Below, piece by piece: positions 21,494-31,861 of a DNA stretch of 64,000 nt. The stretch comes from Phascolarctos cinereus. Taxonomy: Eukaryota > Chordata > Mammalia > Diprotodontia > Phascolarctidae. Below the pieces are notes generated by a model. That model was not told the DNA's origin. It was given only the letters and a program-made list of their open reading frames with translations, and ran no database searches. How positions within the stretch are numbered: the first letter of the stretch is position 1; every line of letters begins with the position of its first letter. Location of the stretch: NCBI RefSeq assembly GCF_002099425.1, contig NW_018343964.1, positions 16,234,001 to 16,298,000 of the forward strand. The letters run 5' to 3'. The translations under genes and the position numbers were made by a program.

Positions 21494-22595
21494 TTATGAT
21501 TTCTCTTTCCTGTTTACCTCTTCATGTTCCACTGAGTCCTGTATTTGAAAGTCAAATTTTCTATTCAGCTCTGGTCTTTTCATCAAGAATGCTTGAAAGT
21601 CCTCTATTTCACTGAATGACCATTTTTTCCCCTGAAGGATTATACTCAGTTTTGCTGGGTAGGTGATTCTTGGTTGTAATCCTATCTCCTTTGCCCTCCG
21701 GAATATTATATTCCATGCCCTGCGGTCCTTTAATGTAGAAGCTGCTAAATCTTGTGTTATCCTGATTGTGTTTCCACAGTACTTGAACTGTTTCCTTCTG
21801 GCAGCTTGTAATATTTTCTCCTTGACCTGGGAACTCTGGAATTTGGCTATAATATTCCTAGGAGTTTTCCTTTGGGGATCTCTTTCAGGAGGAGATCTGT
21901 GGATTCTTTCAATTTCTATTTTGCCCTCTGGTTCTATATATCAGGGCAGTTTTCCTTGATAATTTCTTGAAAGATGATGTCTAGGCTCTTTTTTTGATCA
22001 TGGCTTTCAGATAGTCCAATAATTTTTAAATTCTCTCTCCTGGATCTATTTTCCAGGTCAGTTGTTTTTCCAATGAGATATTTCACATTGTTTTCTAATT
22101 TTTCATTCTTTTGGATTTGTTCTACTGTGTCTGATTTCTCATAAAGTCACTAGCTTCCAATTGCTCTATTCTAATTTTTAAGGAAGTATTTTCTTCAGTA
22201 ATTTTGGACTTCCTTTTCCATTTGGCCAATTTTTTTTTAGGGCATTTTTCTCCTCATTGGCTTTTTGGACCTCTTTTGCCATTTGGGTTAGGCTATTTTT
22301 TAAGGTGTTATTTTCTTCAGTATTTTTTTGGGTCTCCTTTAGCAAGCTGTTGACTTGTTTTTCATGATTTTCTTGCATCACTCTCATTTCTCTTCCCAGT
22401 TTTTCCTCTACTTCCCTTACTTGCTTCTCAAAATCCCTTTTGAGCTCTTCCAAGGCCTGGGACTGATTCATATTTTTCTTGGAGGCTTTGGATGTAGGAG
22501 CTTTGACTTTGTTGTCTTCTTCTGGTTGTATATTTTGATCTTCTTTTCACCAAAGTAAGATTCTATGTCTGACTCTTTTTGCGCTGCTTGCTCAT
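21494..22595 (-). pseudogene. L1-type ORF1 (ORF1p) relic inside the HAL1-like element
   Basis: Starts MSKQRKKSQT at 22595 and ends at a TAA at 21494-21496, about 365 codons, near the usual ORF1p length. A lysine- and arginine-rich N-terminus is followed by a long heptad coiled coil (ALEELKRDFEKQVREVEEKL, then further E/K/N-rich heptads). The RRM region has LENRSRRENLKIIGLSES. The C-terminal domain has TLKDRRAWNIIFRRAK and LQPRITYPAKL, the hallmarks of L1 ORF1p. ORF1p is a trimeric RNA-binding protein that coats L1 RNA. The frame is interrupted several times: there is a stop shortly after the start, another after the coiled coil, and shifts in the RRM. This copy is therefore dead. The longest open piece is 97 codons (22178-22471). 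Confidence 0.85.
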
Positions 22596-23437
22596 GATCC
22601 GCCAATTACTTGAGTTTTAAACTCTTTGTTAAGGTAAGAGTCTGCTTCCAATGTGGAGAATGTATGTCCCAAGCTTCAGGGGTTTGTATAGCTGTTTTCA
22701 GAGATACTTGTAGGGACCTGTATGTTTCCAGTTCTTCCAAGGTGGTATGATAAGGGGCGAGGTGTTTACTCCTTTCCTGGCCTGTGACCACAAGTATTCC
22801 TGTCCGTCCTGTAACTGTGAGGAAGGGTTCCTCTCCACACCACTCCAAGCTCCCCCACACCAGTGTTCCTCCTCACCCCAGCACCGCCACCCAGAACTGT
22901 GACCCAGATCCAAACACAGGCAAAGCAAGAGATTCCTGCCTCAGCACTGGCAAAGAGATCCCTGCAATCCCTCTCTGATCAGCCACTGGATTCCCCCTCA
23001 GTCTGTGGGCCAGAAGCTCGGAAGCAGCTGCCCCCCGGGCCAGCTCTTGGGGAATGGAGCTGAAACCCACCTTCCTGTCTCAGCACCGACAGAGACAGAC
23101 TTTTCCCACTGACCTTCTAAGTTGTCTTTAGCATTTTGTGGATTGAGGAATCTGGAAACCTCCACAGCTTCCCACAGTTCAGTCCTCTGAGGCCTGCTCC
23201 AGGTTTGCTGCAGCCTGTGCGCCCACACTGCGCTGTACTGCGCTACCAGCCTGGTGCAATATACCTTTCTGATCAATCATCCACGTTGTCTTGGGCTGGA
23301 AATTTGTTTCACTCTGTCTTTTTGTGGGTTCTGCTGCTTTAGAATGTGTTTAGAGCTATTTTTTATGAGTATTTGGAGGGGTTTTTGGGGGAGAGCTCAA
23401 GCAAGTCACTGCTTTCACTCCGCCATCTTGGCTCTCA
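22596..23437 (-). other. 5' UTR of the HAL1-like element
   Basis: GC-richer than its surroundings, as L1 5' UTRs often are. Several short frames lie here on both strands (22606-23276), but none has a protein signature. They are UTR by-products. L1-family 5' UTRs hold an internal promoter. I see no specific factor site beyond the ccaagatggcgg word at the start, which resembles a YY1 site. Confidence 0.65.
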
Positions 23438-23454
23438 TCTAGCAGTATCTTTTT
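23438..23454. repeat. Target-site duplication, right copy
   Basis: tctagcagtatcttttt, matching 20523-20540 apart from one missing base. Confidence 0.85.
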
Positions 23455-23664
23455 ACAATGCAGCTGCATGTTCCGGTTATGTTCTTTTTTGTGTAAGGGG
23501 AAACCTTGGCAGGTACCAAGGCTTGCAGAGCAGGGACAGCAGCAGGAAGAAAAAGAATGTTGCTTGCATTTAATCATGACATTTAAAACATTTTTAGAGT
23601 TCATGGCAGCCAGGGGGAAGGAAGGAGACAGGCTATACAGTCTTTCATATCTACTCTTATAGAC

Positions 23665-23800
23665 ACTAGAGTTGGGATGTCCTTAGCTGTCACTTTATTC
23701 AATACCCTCCCGCTCCCATTTTATAAATGATGAAACCAAGGCCTGCGGAGATGATGCCAGGTCTTCCAACTCCAAATCCATTTCAGTAGACAATCCTCTT
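23665..23800 (-). repeat. MIR-type fragment
   Basis: Reads cactagagttgggatgtcct, ccattttataaatgatgaaa and ccaaggcctgcggagatgat, with a tccaactccaaatccattt end. Confidence 0.65.
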
Positions 23801-24335
23801 GAAATCAGCATCCCTGGAATCTGAATTGAAGTTGAAGTGGCCATAATTTAGGAGGTAGGAGAAGAAACCCAAATCAGACCAGTGGGTGGAATCCCCTAAG
23901 GGATATGGCTCTGGTTTCTAAAAGTGAGGAGTTCAAAGATTTGGATATTAAGCAATGCCACTCTAGAGTGGGAGGTAAGGAATAAAACTTGAAATGTTTG
24001 TTGAATTGGCCATAGGCAGAGTTCAGAGGTCATTGTTCCTCTTCTCTTTAGAAAAGCCTGGGGTAGTCTGCCCTTGCCCAGAGGTTCTGGTACGTTGCCT
24101 GAATGGATTATCCATAAAGATTATTAACTTGAGCCTCAAAAGGGGTCAAACAATTGTGTCCCCTGCCTTGATATTAAAATATTCCTCTGACTACTGCCTA
24201 AAAAGAAATAAAATAAAATAGGAAATGGAAAATTCTTATCTTAGTCAACTCAATCCCAGGGCAACCTTTGGGTCTAGATGAGGGCTCCCTTACATTCTAT
24301 CCAGCTAAATTAGCATATATTTAAATTTTTTTTAA
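23801..24335. other. Interval with no recognised gene or repeat
   Basis: Nothing recognisable. The 75-codon frame at 23994-24221 (+) matches no family I know. Confidence 0.35.
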
Positions 24336-24339
24336 ATTA

Positions 24340-24455
24340 AATTTTTTTTATTTTGTATAAATCATCACATGTTAAATGCTTATGATGTGCAATGCTAATC
24401 CTGGGGAAGATATAAAAACAAAGACATGAACCCTGTCCATAAGATGTTTACTATC
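24340..24455 (-). repeat. L2 fragment
   Basis: Reads aaatgcttatgatgtgcaat, then atgaaccctgtccataagat: a diverged reverse L2 end. Confidence 0.5.
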
Positions 24456-24934
24456 TCAGAAAATGCTTGAATAAACTTGCTTAAAAAATAATCCAGGAAA
24501 ATCCCTGAATCTGGAAAAAAAATGGAACCAAGATAAATAAGACAGTATAGGACTTGTGTGATAACTCTAATGTGATTTTGTAGGATAGTTACTTTCTAGA
24601 CTTAGTATCATAAACTAAGTAAGACTTTCTCTGCTTAGTTCTGAGAAGAACTACCTTGTTTTGGGGGGAGGAATTAAAGAATGAGTTCCAGAGTCTAGCC
24701 TGGATCCCCAGGCTGCTAAAGAGCTACCCAGAAATCTCAGCTAGATTCCATCTTCAAGACTCACTGTGAAGATGATGCCATTTTTTTTTATAACACATGA
24801 TACAAAACACGTAGTATATCTTTCTGTATTCTTTTCTAAATTAGAAATAATTCCAAATGGAGAGACAAAGAAAGTAGCTTTTGGGGACCTAAAGTGAAAC
24901 AATACTGAGGAGTTTGCTTTTTGTGAGCCTGGAA

Positions 24935-25060
24935 ATGCAGGGTATAGTGGGAAGAGAATTGGCTTTGGACTTCTGACTTTGGGAAAGTGACTTGACCATT
25001 CTAGGTCTTTGTTTTTTCATGTGCAAAGTAAAAGCTTTATGAGACTTTGTAGTTCCCCAA
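24935..25060 (+). repeat. MIR-type fragment
   Basis: Reads gtatagtgggaagagaattg, then gaaagtgacttgaccattct and ttttttcatgtgcaaagtaa. It lies inside the 146-codon minus-strand frame at 24889-25329, which is therefore unlikely to be a gene. Confidence 0.55.
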
Positions 25061-25687
25061 AGAAATGAAAGGTGTAATTCAGATGGGTCATTCCCTGAGA
25101 AGTAGAACTGGGAGTTGATTGTAGGAAGTCTGGTAATTGTTTTGAGGGGGAAACTGGGACAACAATAAATGATCATATGCAGCAGAACACTTGAAATTGA
25201 TTCCTGGGAAATTATAAAGGCCAAGCTTGGCCTCAAAGAAGAGATATAAAAAAGATGCTTTGCCCACTTTTTTTTTCTTTTCAGAAGTGAGAGATTAAGG
25301 GTGTGAATATAGCATATAAGATCAGTCATTTTTGGTTAGTTTTATTGAATTTTCCCTGCTTTTATCCTTTGTGTGGGGAATAGGGAAGAATATTAGGAAA
25401 CATAGATGATGTAAAAACAAAAGGTGGGGATGTCAGTTAAAAAAGAAAAAACATAGTCATTGCAACAGCAACCTCAGCAACCACAGGCCAGTCTGGGAGT
25501 TCTTGCTCCTTGCCTAGCTGAACCACCTTTCTACTTTCCAGGAAGTCAGTACCCTGTTGTAGCCTCAGCTTTCCTTCCTAATTTCAGTTAATGACAAAGG
25601 CAATAACAAAAGGAGATCCTGGTTCAGATCCAGCAAGTGCCTGGTTCTGGATCCCAGGAGCCAGTGAGCACTCATCTCTTTGGGCCT

Positions 25688-25800
25688 CCATTAGAATGGA
25701 AGCTCTTTGAGGCCTTAGACCTGTTTTTGCATTTCTTTGTATCCACAGCACAGAGCACACAATAAGTGCTTAACAAATGCTTGCTAACTGACCAAATGAT
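25688..25800 (+). repeat. L2 3' end fragment
   Basis: Reads ccattagaatggaagctctt, tttgtatccacagcacagag and acaataagtgcttaacaaat. Confidence 0.8.
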
Positions 25801-26415
25801 TACCCTTCTTTTCAATGGAAGTCTCACACTAGCAAAAATAGTAAGCCTCCCAGGCTCACTCTGGGGGGCTGGGTAAAGTTTGGGGCAAGGGGAGGGCACA
25901 ATTAGTGTTGGAGTAGGTAGTTAGAACTTCTCCAAGGGTGATTCTCCCTTCTTGTCCCATGATTCCCAAGTTTGGGGTGAAGGGATCTCTGATCTCTTCC
26001 TGCCATGGAGGTATATTTGTGGTATCTCTGTTTTCTTTCTGGAAGAAACTGAAGAAGCTGGAGGTGGAATTGTTCTGGAGATCTAGTGGAAATGAACCTG
26101 AGACGTCTTGAACAAAATCCATAACTAGATAGTGGAGAATGATAATACTTGCCTTTTTTTAAAATGTGTTTTTGTTTTTTGTTTTTTGTTTTTTTCCAGG
26201 CATAAAAAGAATTAATTCAAAATATAGATCACAAGACTTGGTGTCATCAAAGTTTAACAAACTGGCTAATGACTAGCATTGCCCAGCTCCTTGTTAATCC
26301 CCAGTTTCATTTGTGCTAAGCATCTTTTAATAGCATTTATATTGGTATAATAAAAAATTTGGGGCAAATTAAATGGAGTTCTTGACAGAAGTCTGGGAAC
26401 CCTTGGTTGAGATGT
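25801..26415. other. Interval with no recognised gene
   Basis: Includes a T-rich stretch (26157-26198) and otherwise unplaced sequence. The 88-codon minus-strand frame at 25856-26122 has no recognisable domain. Confidence 0.35.
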
Positions 26416-26419
26416 GCCT

Positions 26420-26760
26420 ACAGTCCATAATGTCCTGACTGGCGGCTGCTTGGTTTAGTCAACCAAATTTTGAGCTTTCTGCCTAGTTTAGCTGAAAACA
26501 AGGAACCAGCAAGGGAGAGGGGAAAAAAAAGGAGCTTAAGTCAAAGAGGAAGGCCTCTCAAAGATTAGTCGTGAGAAATCCATTTGTGTAATGTCTGCAT
26601 AACAATGGAGCTATTATTAGAATGGGAGAAAATAGCTCCAGATTCTGAGTGGGGAGTAGCCCAGGCCTCAGGAGTCAGTCCAGAGGCAGACCCAGAGAGT
26701 GAAGAGAAACAACATGTTGTTTCCTATGAAAGCAAGATGACACTAGCTTAACTCATAGTA
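26420..26760. promoter_or_regulatory. Repeat-poor segment with a SOX-OCT-like composite word
   Basis: No interspersed repeat is visible. On the minus strand 26593-26608 reads ccattgttatgcagac. It joins a SOX-type cattgtt to an OCT-type atgcagac (consensus atgcaaat) with no gap, as in SOX2-OCT4 composite sites. The OCT half has two mismatches. Nearby ctattattag and cataacaatgg words add to an enhancer-like look. This is a motif observation only. Confidence 0.25.
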
Positions 26761-27430
26761 AGAGACTCTTCTAAGAACAGCACCCAGAAGCCTTCACTGT
26801 GTTTGGAGAAGGCCTAAGGCTATCCCATGACTTTTTTCTCCTGTCTAGGCCATGAGCAACCAGGAGAAGGGGCCATGGCACGCCGCACTTACGTGGGAGG
26901 AGCTTTTGGATTTGGGCCTGACCAGGTGTGTAAGGATGTCTTCTCAGTCTCTCTCTACCCCTAGCCAAATGTGATCGTGGATGCCCCCCTACCCTGTACC
27001 AGGTGACCTCCTCTAGATATGCTCTTACTGTGCATCCTGGAGGGGCTTCCTCTTTAGGGTGGCCCCCAAAGAATTCAGAGACTGCTCTAGTTCTGGAGCA
27101 AGCCTCTTTTTTCTACCTGTCAGATTATATAGCAGGTAAGAAGAACAAGGCCACAGAATTTGCAAACAAGCAGATGAAAGGAACATTTTAGCTCCCATCT
27201 TCCCTGTAGGAGGACCTTCTTAGGAGAGTGAAACTCTCTCTCCAGTAGCAAATCCCATAGGTTTCAAACACTAGGCAGGGGTTCAGGGGAGAGCATGAAG
27301 ATATATCTGCTCCCCTCCTGGTGCTCATTCTCCACTCTGTCCCCTCAAAAATAAAAAAATAAAAAACAAACAAAAAAAGTACCCAACAAGCAGGTTTCTA
27401 TAAAGGTTACAGGGCAAGCTTCCAGTTGAC
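26761..27430. other. Interval with no recognised gene or repeat
   Basis: Three short frames lie here, at 26771 (-), 27003 (+) and 27188 (-). None shows a domain or a credible splice structure. Confidence 0.35.
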
Positions 27431-27431
27431 T

Positions 27432-27545
27432 TCAAATCAAAACTCATTTATTACACATTTGCTGAACTATGCTCTGCACTAGGGACAGAACATGCAAAAA
27501 TATAACCAGTCTTTGCCCTTAAGGAACTTATTCTTTAAAATGCTT
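27432..27545 (-). repeat. L2 fragment
   Basis: Reads catttattacacatttgctg, then gctctgcactagggacagaa and tgcccttaaggaacttattc. Confidence 0.7.
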
Positions 27546-27735
27546 GACACATTTTAAAATTTAATCTGCTCTGTTAATATTTTCCCCATCACTTTCTTAA
27601 ATCTAGACAATCAACCAAAAAATAATGTTAAGCCCTGATGTGTAGAATCTGCTGATTTCCATGGTGTAAGTGATCATGATGAAAATTTAACAGTTGGCTT
27701 TCCTGAGCCAGGTGGTACTAGCTCCAGCAACCTTC
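27546..27735 (+). repeat. Unnamed interspersed repeat, copy 1
   Basis: Reads atttaatctgctctgttaat, ttccccatcactttcttaaa and a gctgatttccatggtgtaag phrase, then gaaaatttaacagttgg. The same series recurs at 35830-36000 (tttaatctgcattattaaca, atcacttccttaagtttaga, then tttctgaggtgtaaaagct). I cannot name the family. It has the look of an old DNA-transposon fragment. Confidence 0.6.
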
Positions 27736-27835
27736 CTGTAATTAAGATCACACAGCAGCAAGCTGGGAGGGAGGATTCAAACCCACATCTCCTGATTCTA
27801 GAGAAAGAACTCTTTCCACTGTACTGCGCTCTTTT
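27736..27835 (-). repeat. MIR-type fragment
   Basis: Reads attaagatcacacagcagca, then gaggattcaaacccacatct and a tttccactgtactgc phrase. Confidence 0.65.
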
Positions 27836-27956
27836 CTATTCACTGCCTCTCTATAGGTATGTTTTCCTAGAAATGTCTTGAGCGTAGTGCCATTTTCCAA
27901 CATGATGTCAAAGATATTTCCCAACTATTCCAGGTCTTCAAGGAAAAGATGACACA

Positions 27957-28425
27957 ATCACAGACTCTCAGAGTTGGAAGGGACCTCAGAGGACATTGAG
28001 TCCAATTCGTACCTAATCAGGATTCCCTTCCCCAATATCTCTAGCTAGCGACCATCCAACCCCTCTTTAAAGGCCTCCAATTGCGGGGAACCTATTTGGC
28101 AAACCGCAAAGTGCTATTTAAATGCCAGCTATTTGTACTACTATTATTGTTAGTTATGATGATGATGGTGGTAGTGGTGGTAGCGGTGATGATGATGATG
28201 ATGATCATGATCATGATCATGATCATGATGATTACAATGATCCCAGATCAGCTCATTGCATTTTGAGGAAACTTGACATGTTGGCAAGTTTTTCATTAGA
28301 TGAAGTTTAAGTCTTTTTCCTTGTAATTTCTAACCTTTGCCTATGGTTTTACCTTTAGGGGCAAACTAGAAGTTAAATGTCCTTCCTCATGACAGTATCT
28401 CAAATACTTGAATTCAACAATGGTT
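27957..28425 (-). repeat. L3/CR1-type LINE 3' end, interrupted
   Basis: Reads cacagactctcagagttgga, agggacctcagaggacattg and accatccaacccctctttaa, a reverse L3/CR1 3' UTR. It breaks at about 28085 and resumes at about 28268 (tagatgaagtttaagtcttt, then cagtatctcaaatacttgaa). The break holds a MIR 3' end (aaagtgctatttaaatgcca) and the GAT-rich tract. Confidence 0.65.
28155..28240. repeat. (GAT)n with an embedded self-complementary (GATCAT)n run
   Basis: GAT and GGT triplets lead into four to five GATCAT units (28204-28228), which read the same on both strands. Long overlapping frames here are simple-repeat artefacts (MMMVVV and DDDHDHDH). Confidence 0.9.
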
Positions 28426-28784
28426 GGGAATATTTGATAATGATTTTGGTGGTCTTCTAAGCTCAACAAATTGATGTTTGCAGGAAGTTGAGGTGGTGGT
28501 GGTAAGGTGAGTGTGTCTAGACCATCTTATTCTAGGATGCTTCCTTAGAGGGCCATATAAACAGAACATCTAATCATCCCATTCTCACTTTATTTCATAC
28601 AGCATGGACTGTTTGTACATCCCTCTTTGAGGATGGTCTAACACTAATTAATGTGTCTAATAAATCAAGTTCTTTTTGGTGGTTGTTGTTTGTTTCTTTG
28701 TTTTTTACTTCAGGTGTGATCAACCAATGTATTACCCACCTGTACAATTACGGAATATCTTCCTGGAACCTTCCTATTCTCTGT

Positions 28785-28892
28785 CCGCACAACACTGGGT
28801 CCCAAGAATAAGCTGAATTTATAATCCTTGGAATCCCAGTATTTAGCACAATGTCTTTCACACAGTAGGCACTTAAGAAGTACTTATTGGAT
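28785..28892 (+). repeat. L2 3' end fragment
   Basis: Reads aatcccagtatttagcacaa, then cacacagtaggcacttaaga: forward L2 terminus. Confidence 0.7.
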
Positions 28893-30080
28893 TTTTTATC
28901 TGAGATCCACACAATTTCTAAATTCCTAGAAGTCACTTTTGGAAACCAGGTAGTTTTCCCATTCTAGGTTTTAAAATGAAAGGAAAATTGTGAAATTCCC
29001 TGGGAAAAATCTGTCCTTTCTAAGAGATCATATGCTTCCCAAGATCCAACCTGTGGACCGTTTATCCAAACTAAGCCCGCGTTCTGAGTCTTTGGAGACT
29101 TGCCTGTCTCTAAAATAATAGAGGTACCTAGTAATGAATCTATAGTTAAAGGACGATTTAAGATGGAATTTTTATAGAAGCCAATTTTTTGGTTGCTTAA
29201 AGGTAATTGCTTTGTAGCTAATTTAAGTCTCATAGGGAGCAATTCTGATCTCCCCCAGCAAACTTTATCTTAAATGAGGCTGATATATAATCTCATTACA
29301 TGTGTCTGGATGTCTATCGGTAAATACAGCAGGATACACCAGGCTTCTGAAAGAAATCATACAGCATTAAGCACCCTCCAAGGACCTTCATTATTTGCTG
29401 GAAAAAAAAAGTTGTTTGACCAGAGCCAGGTCAATTACCTGCTTCTAAGACTAGTTGCAAGAAGGAGGTAAGATACAGTCAGTCATTTACTTTGTTTAAG
29501 CTGTATGCCAGTTGTTGGGGAACTTGTAGATGTGACATTGCAGAGGGAATGAATGAGGGAAAGAAAGAATTAAAGGGATGAATGAGATGAGTGAGGGAAG
29601 TAGATAGAACTGCTTCTGCTGAAGGGAGACCCAGGCCTGAGGGAGAAAACCCTAAAAGAAAACAGGTAGAACATGATAGGAGGGAAGCATGATAATGGGG
29701 ACACTTCATTTGTAGGACAATTGATCAGCTTATGGTAAATTTGGTAGGTAAATTTTTAAAATGAGATGAGCTCTATACAACTCAGTGGAAATGAAGCCTT
29801 GAACCCTGGATACCAACTGTGTTAAGAGGACAAAGAGACTGTGTCAGAAAAATTTTGATGGTGCTCTTTGACAAGATTCCAAGTTTAGAGGACAATAGAG
29901 GTTTCATTAGCTGGAATAGATTAGATCGTTAACAAAGCGTTTGATACATCCCTAGATGGGTCTTATTATAGAAATGGCAGGGCAAAGCTATTTTACAAAG
30001 AAAACCATGCTGTGGATACCAAATGATTTTCTGGATTCCAAGCAAAGAACACAGAAGTAATATGAATAAATGAATGAATT
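28893..30080. other. Interval with no recognised gene or repeat
   Basis: The largest frames (92 codons at 28964-29242 minus, 65 codons at 29274-29471 plus) show no domain. The interval is one of the longer repeat-poor stretches of the window. Confidence 0.35.
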
Positions 30081-30084
30081 AGTG

Positions 30085-30225
30085 AATGTATGGTATTAAG
30101 CACTTACTAAGTACCCATTGCTGTGCTAAGTAAGCCCTGGGGATACAAATAGAAAAATATGACATGCCTTGATTTGAAGAAGCTCTTATTCTAATGAAGG
30201 GAGGCAACATACATAGGAGGTTTCA
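30085..30225 (-). repeat. L2 fragment
   Basis: Reads attaagcacttactaagtac, then ccattgctgtgctaagtaag and gaagctcttattctaatgaa. Confidence 0.8.
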
Positions 30226-30234
30226 GCTGTGGGT

Positions 30235-30405
30235 CAGGTAATATGTGTTGAACTTAGAGTCTGAAGATCTGGATTCAAATACCAATTTGCCCACTTACCT
30301 GTGTTGACTTGACCTCCTGGATTCAAGCCTCTTCATTTGTAAAAGGAGGGGTCTGGGGTAAACAGCCTCAGGCCCTTCCAGGTCCAAGTCTATGATCCCA
30401 TGACT
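30235..30405 (+). repeat. MIR-type fragment
   Basis: Reads gagtctgaagatctggattc, then cttcatttgtaaaaggaggg and ccttccaggtccaagtctat. Confidence 0.65.
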
Positions 30406-30813
30406 TTCTCTGGGTTTTCCCAGCTTTAAATCAACAAGTCTATTACTTTCAAATGACAGTGAGGACCTGTATTGGACAGATTCCTAGAGATTTCTATTTT
30501 AGGCTCTAGGTCCCAAAAGACAGATGGGAGAATGGTCATCATTCTGACCTCTTGTAAGTGATGAATTTGCTCACCATGTTTCAGAATTTTCAACGAAGCC
30601 CATTAGCTTCAATACAACCTTGAAGGACAAAAGTGTGGGAAACTCACAAATGATAGTAAGGGAATAGCCCTCTTACTATTGATGAAAAGAGTTATGTTTT
30701 AATTTCCATAGAGATAATGACTCTGTAGTGATAGCTATAGTGGGAATGGGGATGTTGCATTCAGAGGTAACACCAAACCTGCTTAGATTTATACCATATT
30801 TTTTTCTGGATGT

Positions 30814-31053
30814 ATGAACAGAATCCTCCACTCAAGTCCTCCTCTGATTCCTTATTGTGGAGGTTACCCTGGGTCCTTGAAGACTATGCCAAAGAGGAAA
30901 TATTTTTTGGCAGATTCTGCCAAGGATTCAAGTATGAGCTTGGCAGTAGACCACCTGTCATCGAAGTACCAGACTAGTCAGGTTAGGGGAGGTTCATCAC
31001 CAGAAAGCGGGCCATCAGCTGATGACTTTTTTTCAGAAGAGACCTTCCACTAA
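30814..31053 (+). other. Protein-like open frame with possible exon borders
   Basis: This 79-codon frame lies in a repeat-poor stretch (30420-31190) and reads like real protein (PKRKYFLADSAKDSSMSLA, then VRGGSSPESGPSADDFFSE). A T-run plus aacag ends at 30821 and a cag|gttagg donor-like word follows 30981, so a 160 bp internal exon (30822-30981) is conceivable. I do not recognise a family. No neighbouring exon is evident. It could equally be a fragment of a retrocopy or chance. Confidence 0.2.
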
Positions 31054-31194
31054 AGTTTATGAGAGATGTGATAGGTGCTGGTGGAGCAACTATCCACACT
31101 GACAAAATCAGAATCCTTGAAGTATTGGAGCTAAAGGAGACAAATGTTAGCTATCTGTGTAGATTCACATTCATTAAGTTTGTGTCTCTTAATT

Positions 31195-31345
31195 CTGATT
31201 GTCTGCCATAAGAACCCAGGAGAATATAAGCTCCTTGAGGGGAATAAACTTTTTGGCTTTTTCTTGTTTTCATAGCTCCAGTGTCTAGCACGAGGTCATG
31301 CACAGTGTAGGAATTAATAAATACTCATTGAGCTTCATTGGATTA
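31195..31345 (+). repeat. L2 3' end fragment
   Basis: Reads gaatataagctccttgaggg, then catagctccagtgtctagca and attaataaatactcattgag. Confidence 0.8.
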
Positions 31346-31449
31346 GAAACCAGAACCATCTGCTATTCTAGGGATTGCTCAGTAGTCTTCTAGTTTTTCA
31401 TTCCATGGATCTTTCTCTTAAGATAAAAGATCCCAGGAACTACCTATGA

Positions 31450-31620
31450 TCAGCAGCTTGGTACAGTAGAAAGAACACAGAGTTGAGGGCCCTGGGTTCC
31501 AATCTTGGTTCTGCTACCAACCACCTATGTGGGACAGTCAACCTCATTTATAAAATGAGGAGATTGAACTAGATGACCTCTGAAGTCCCTTCCAGCCCTA
31601 AACCCAGGATTCTCCAATGC
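31450..31620 (+). repeat. MIR-type SINE
   Basis: Reads gtacagtagaaagaacacag, tcaacctcatttataaaatg and agatgacctctgaagtccct. Near complete. Confidence 0.8.
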
Positions 31621-31861
31621 TGTTTTCCTTCCCTGTCCACTAATGATTATGGTTATAATAGTAGAATCATTTTCAAGGGGTAAAATTGAGAGTTCTTAAG
31701 GTCATGGATTATGCATTTAGGGCTGCAGGGATTTCAGGTATTGTTCAGATGTTCCAGCACACAGTTGCTTTCTTTTTTAAAATTTTTATAGAATCTTTCT
31801 CTAAAAGTGATAAGCAGTCATGGAAATGTATGCTAGCAGGGAAAATGAAGAGGAGAAATAT

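Larger units (their letters stand above)
20541..23437 (-). mobile_element. HAL1-like L1-derived element (5' UTR + ORF1 + 3' UTR, no ORF2)
   Basis: On the minus strand it starts with gagagccaagatggcggagt (the L1-type 'aagatggcgg' start) and continues through a 5' UTR of about 840 bp. A full ORF1 region follows (22595-21494). About 950 bp of purine-rich 3' UTR then ends in aactaaaaataaataaattt. There is no endonuclease or reverse-transcriptase sequence between ORF1 and the tail, so the layout is that of a half-L1. A target-site duplication of about 17 bp flanks it, which makes it one complete insertion event. The 3' UTR holds two related purine-rich units (20681-20785 and 21035-21157). Confidence 0.8.

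Noticed and set aside
24889-25329. 146-codon minus-strand open frame, the longest in the window
   Set aside because: Part of it overlaps a forward MIR-type SINE (24935-25060). The translation has no domain or family resemblance, and no promoter or splice context is visible.
28203-28230. GATCAT series considered as clustered factor-binding sites
   Set aside because: Simple tandem structure at a SINE tail explains it better than regulation.
28081-28310. Frames with runs of M, V and D/H
   Set aside because: Translations of the GAT and GATCAT simple repeat.
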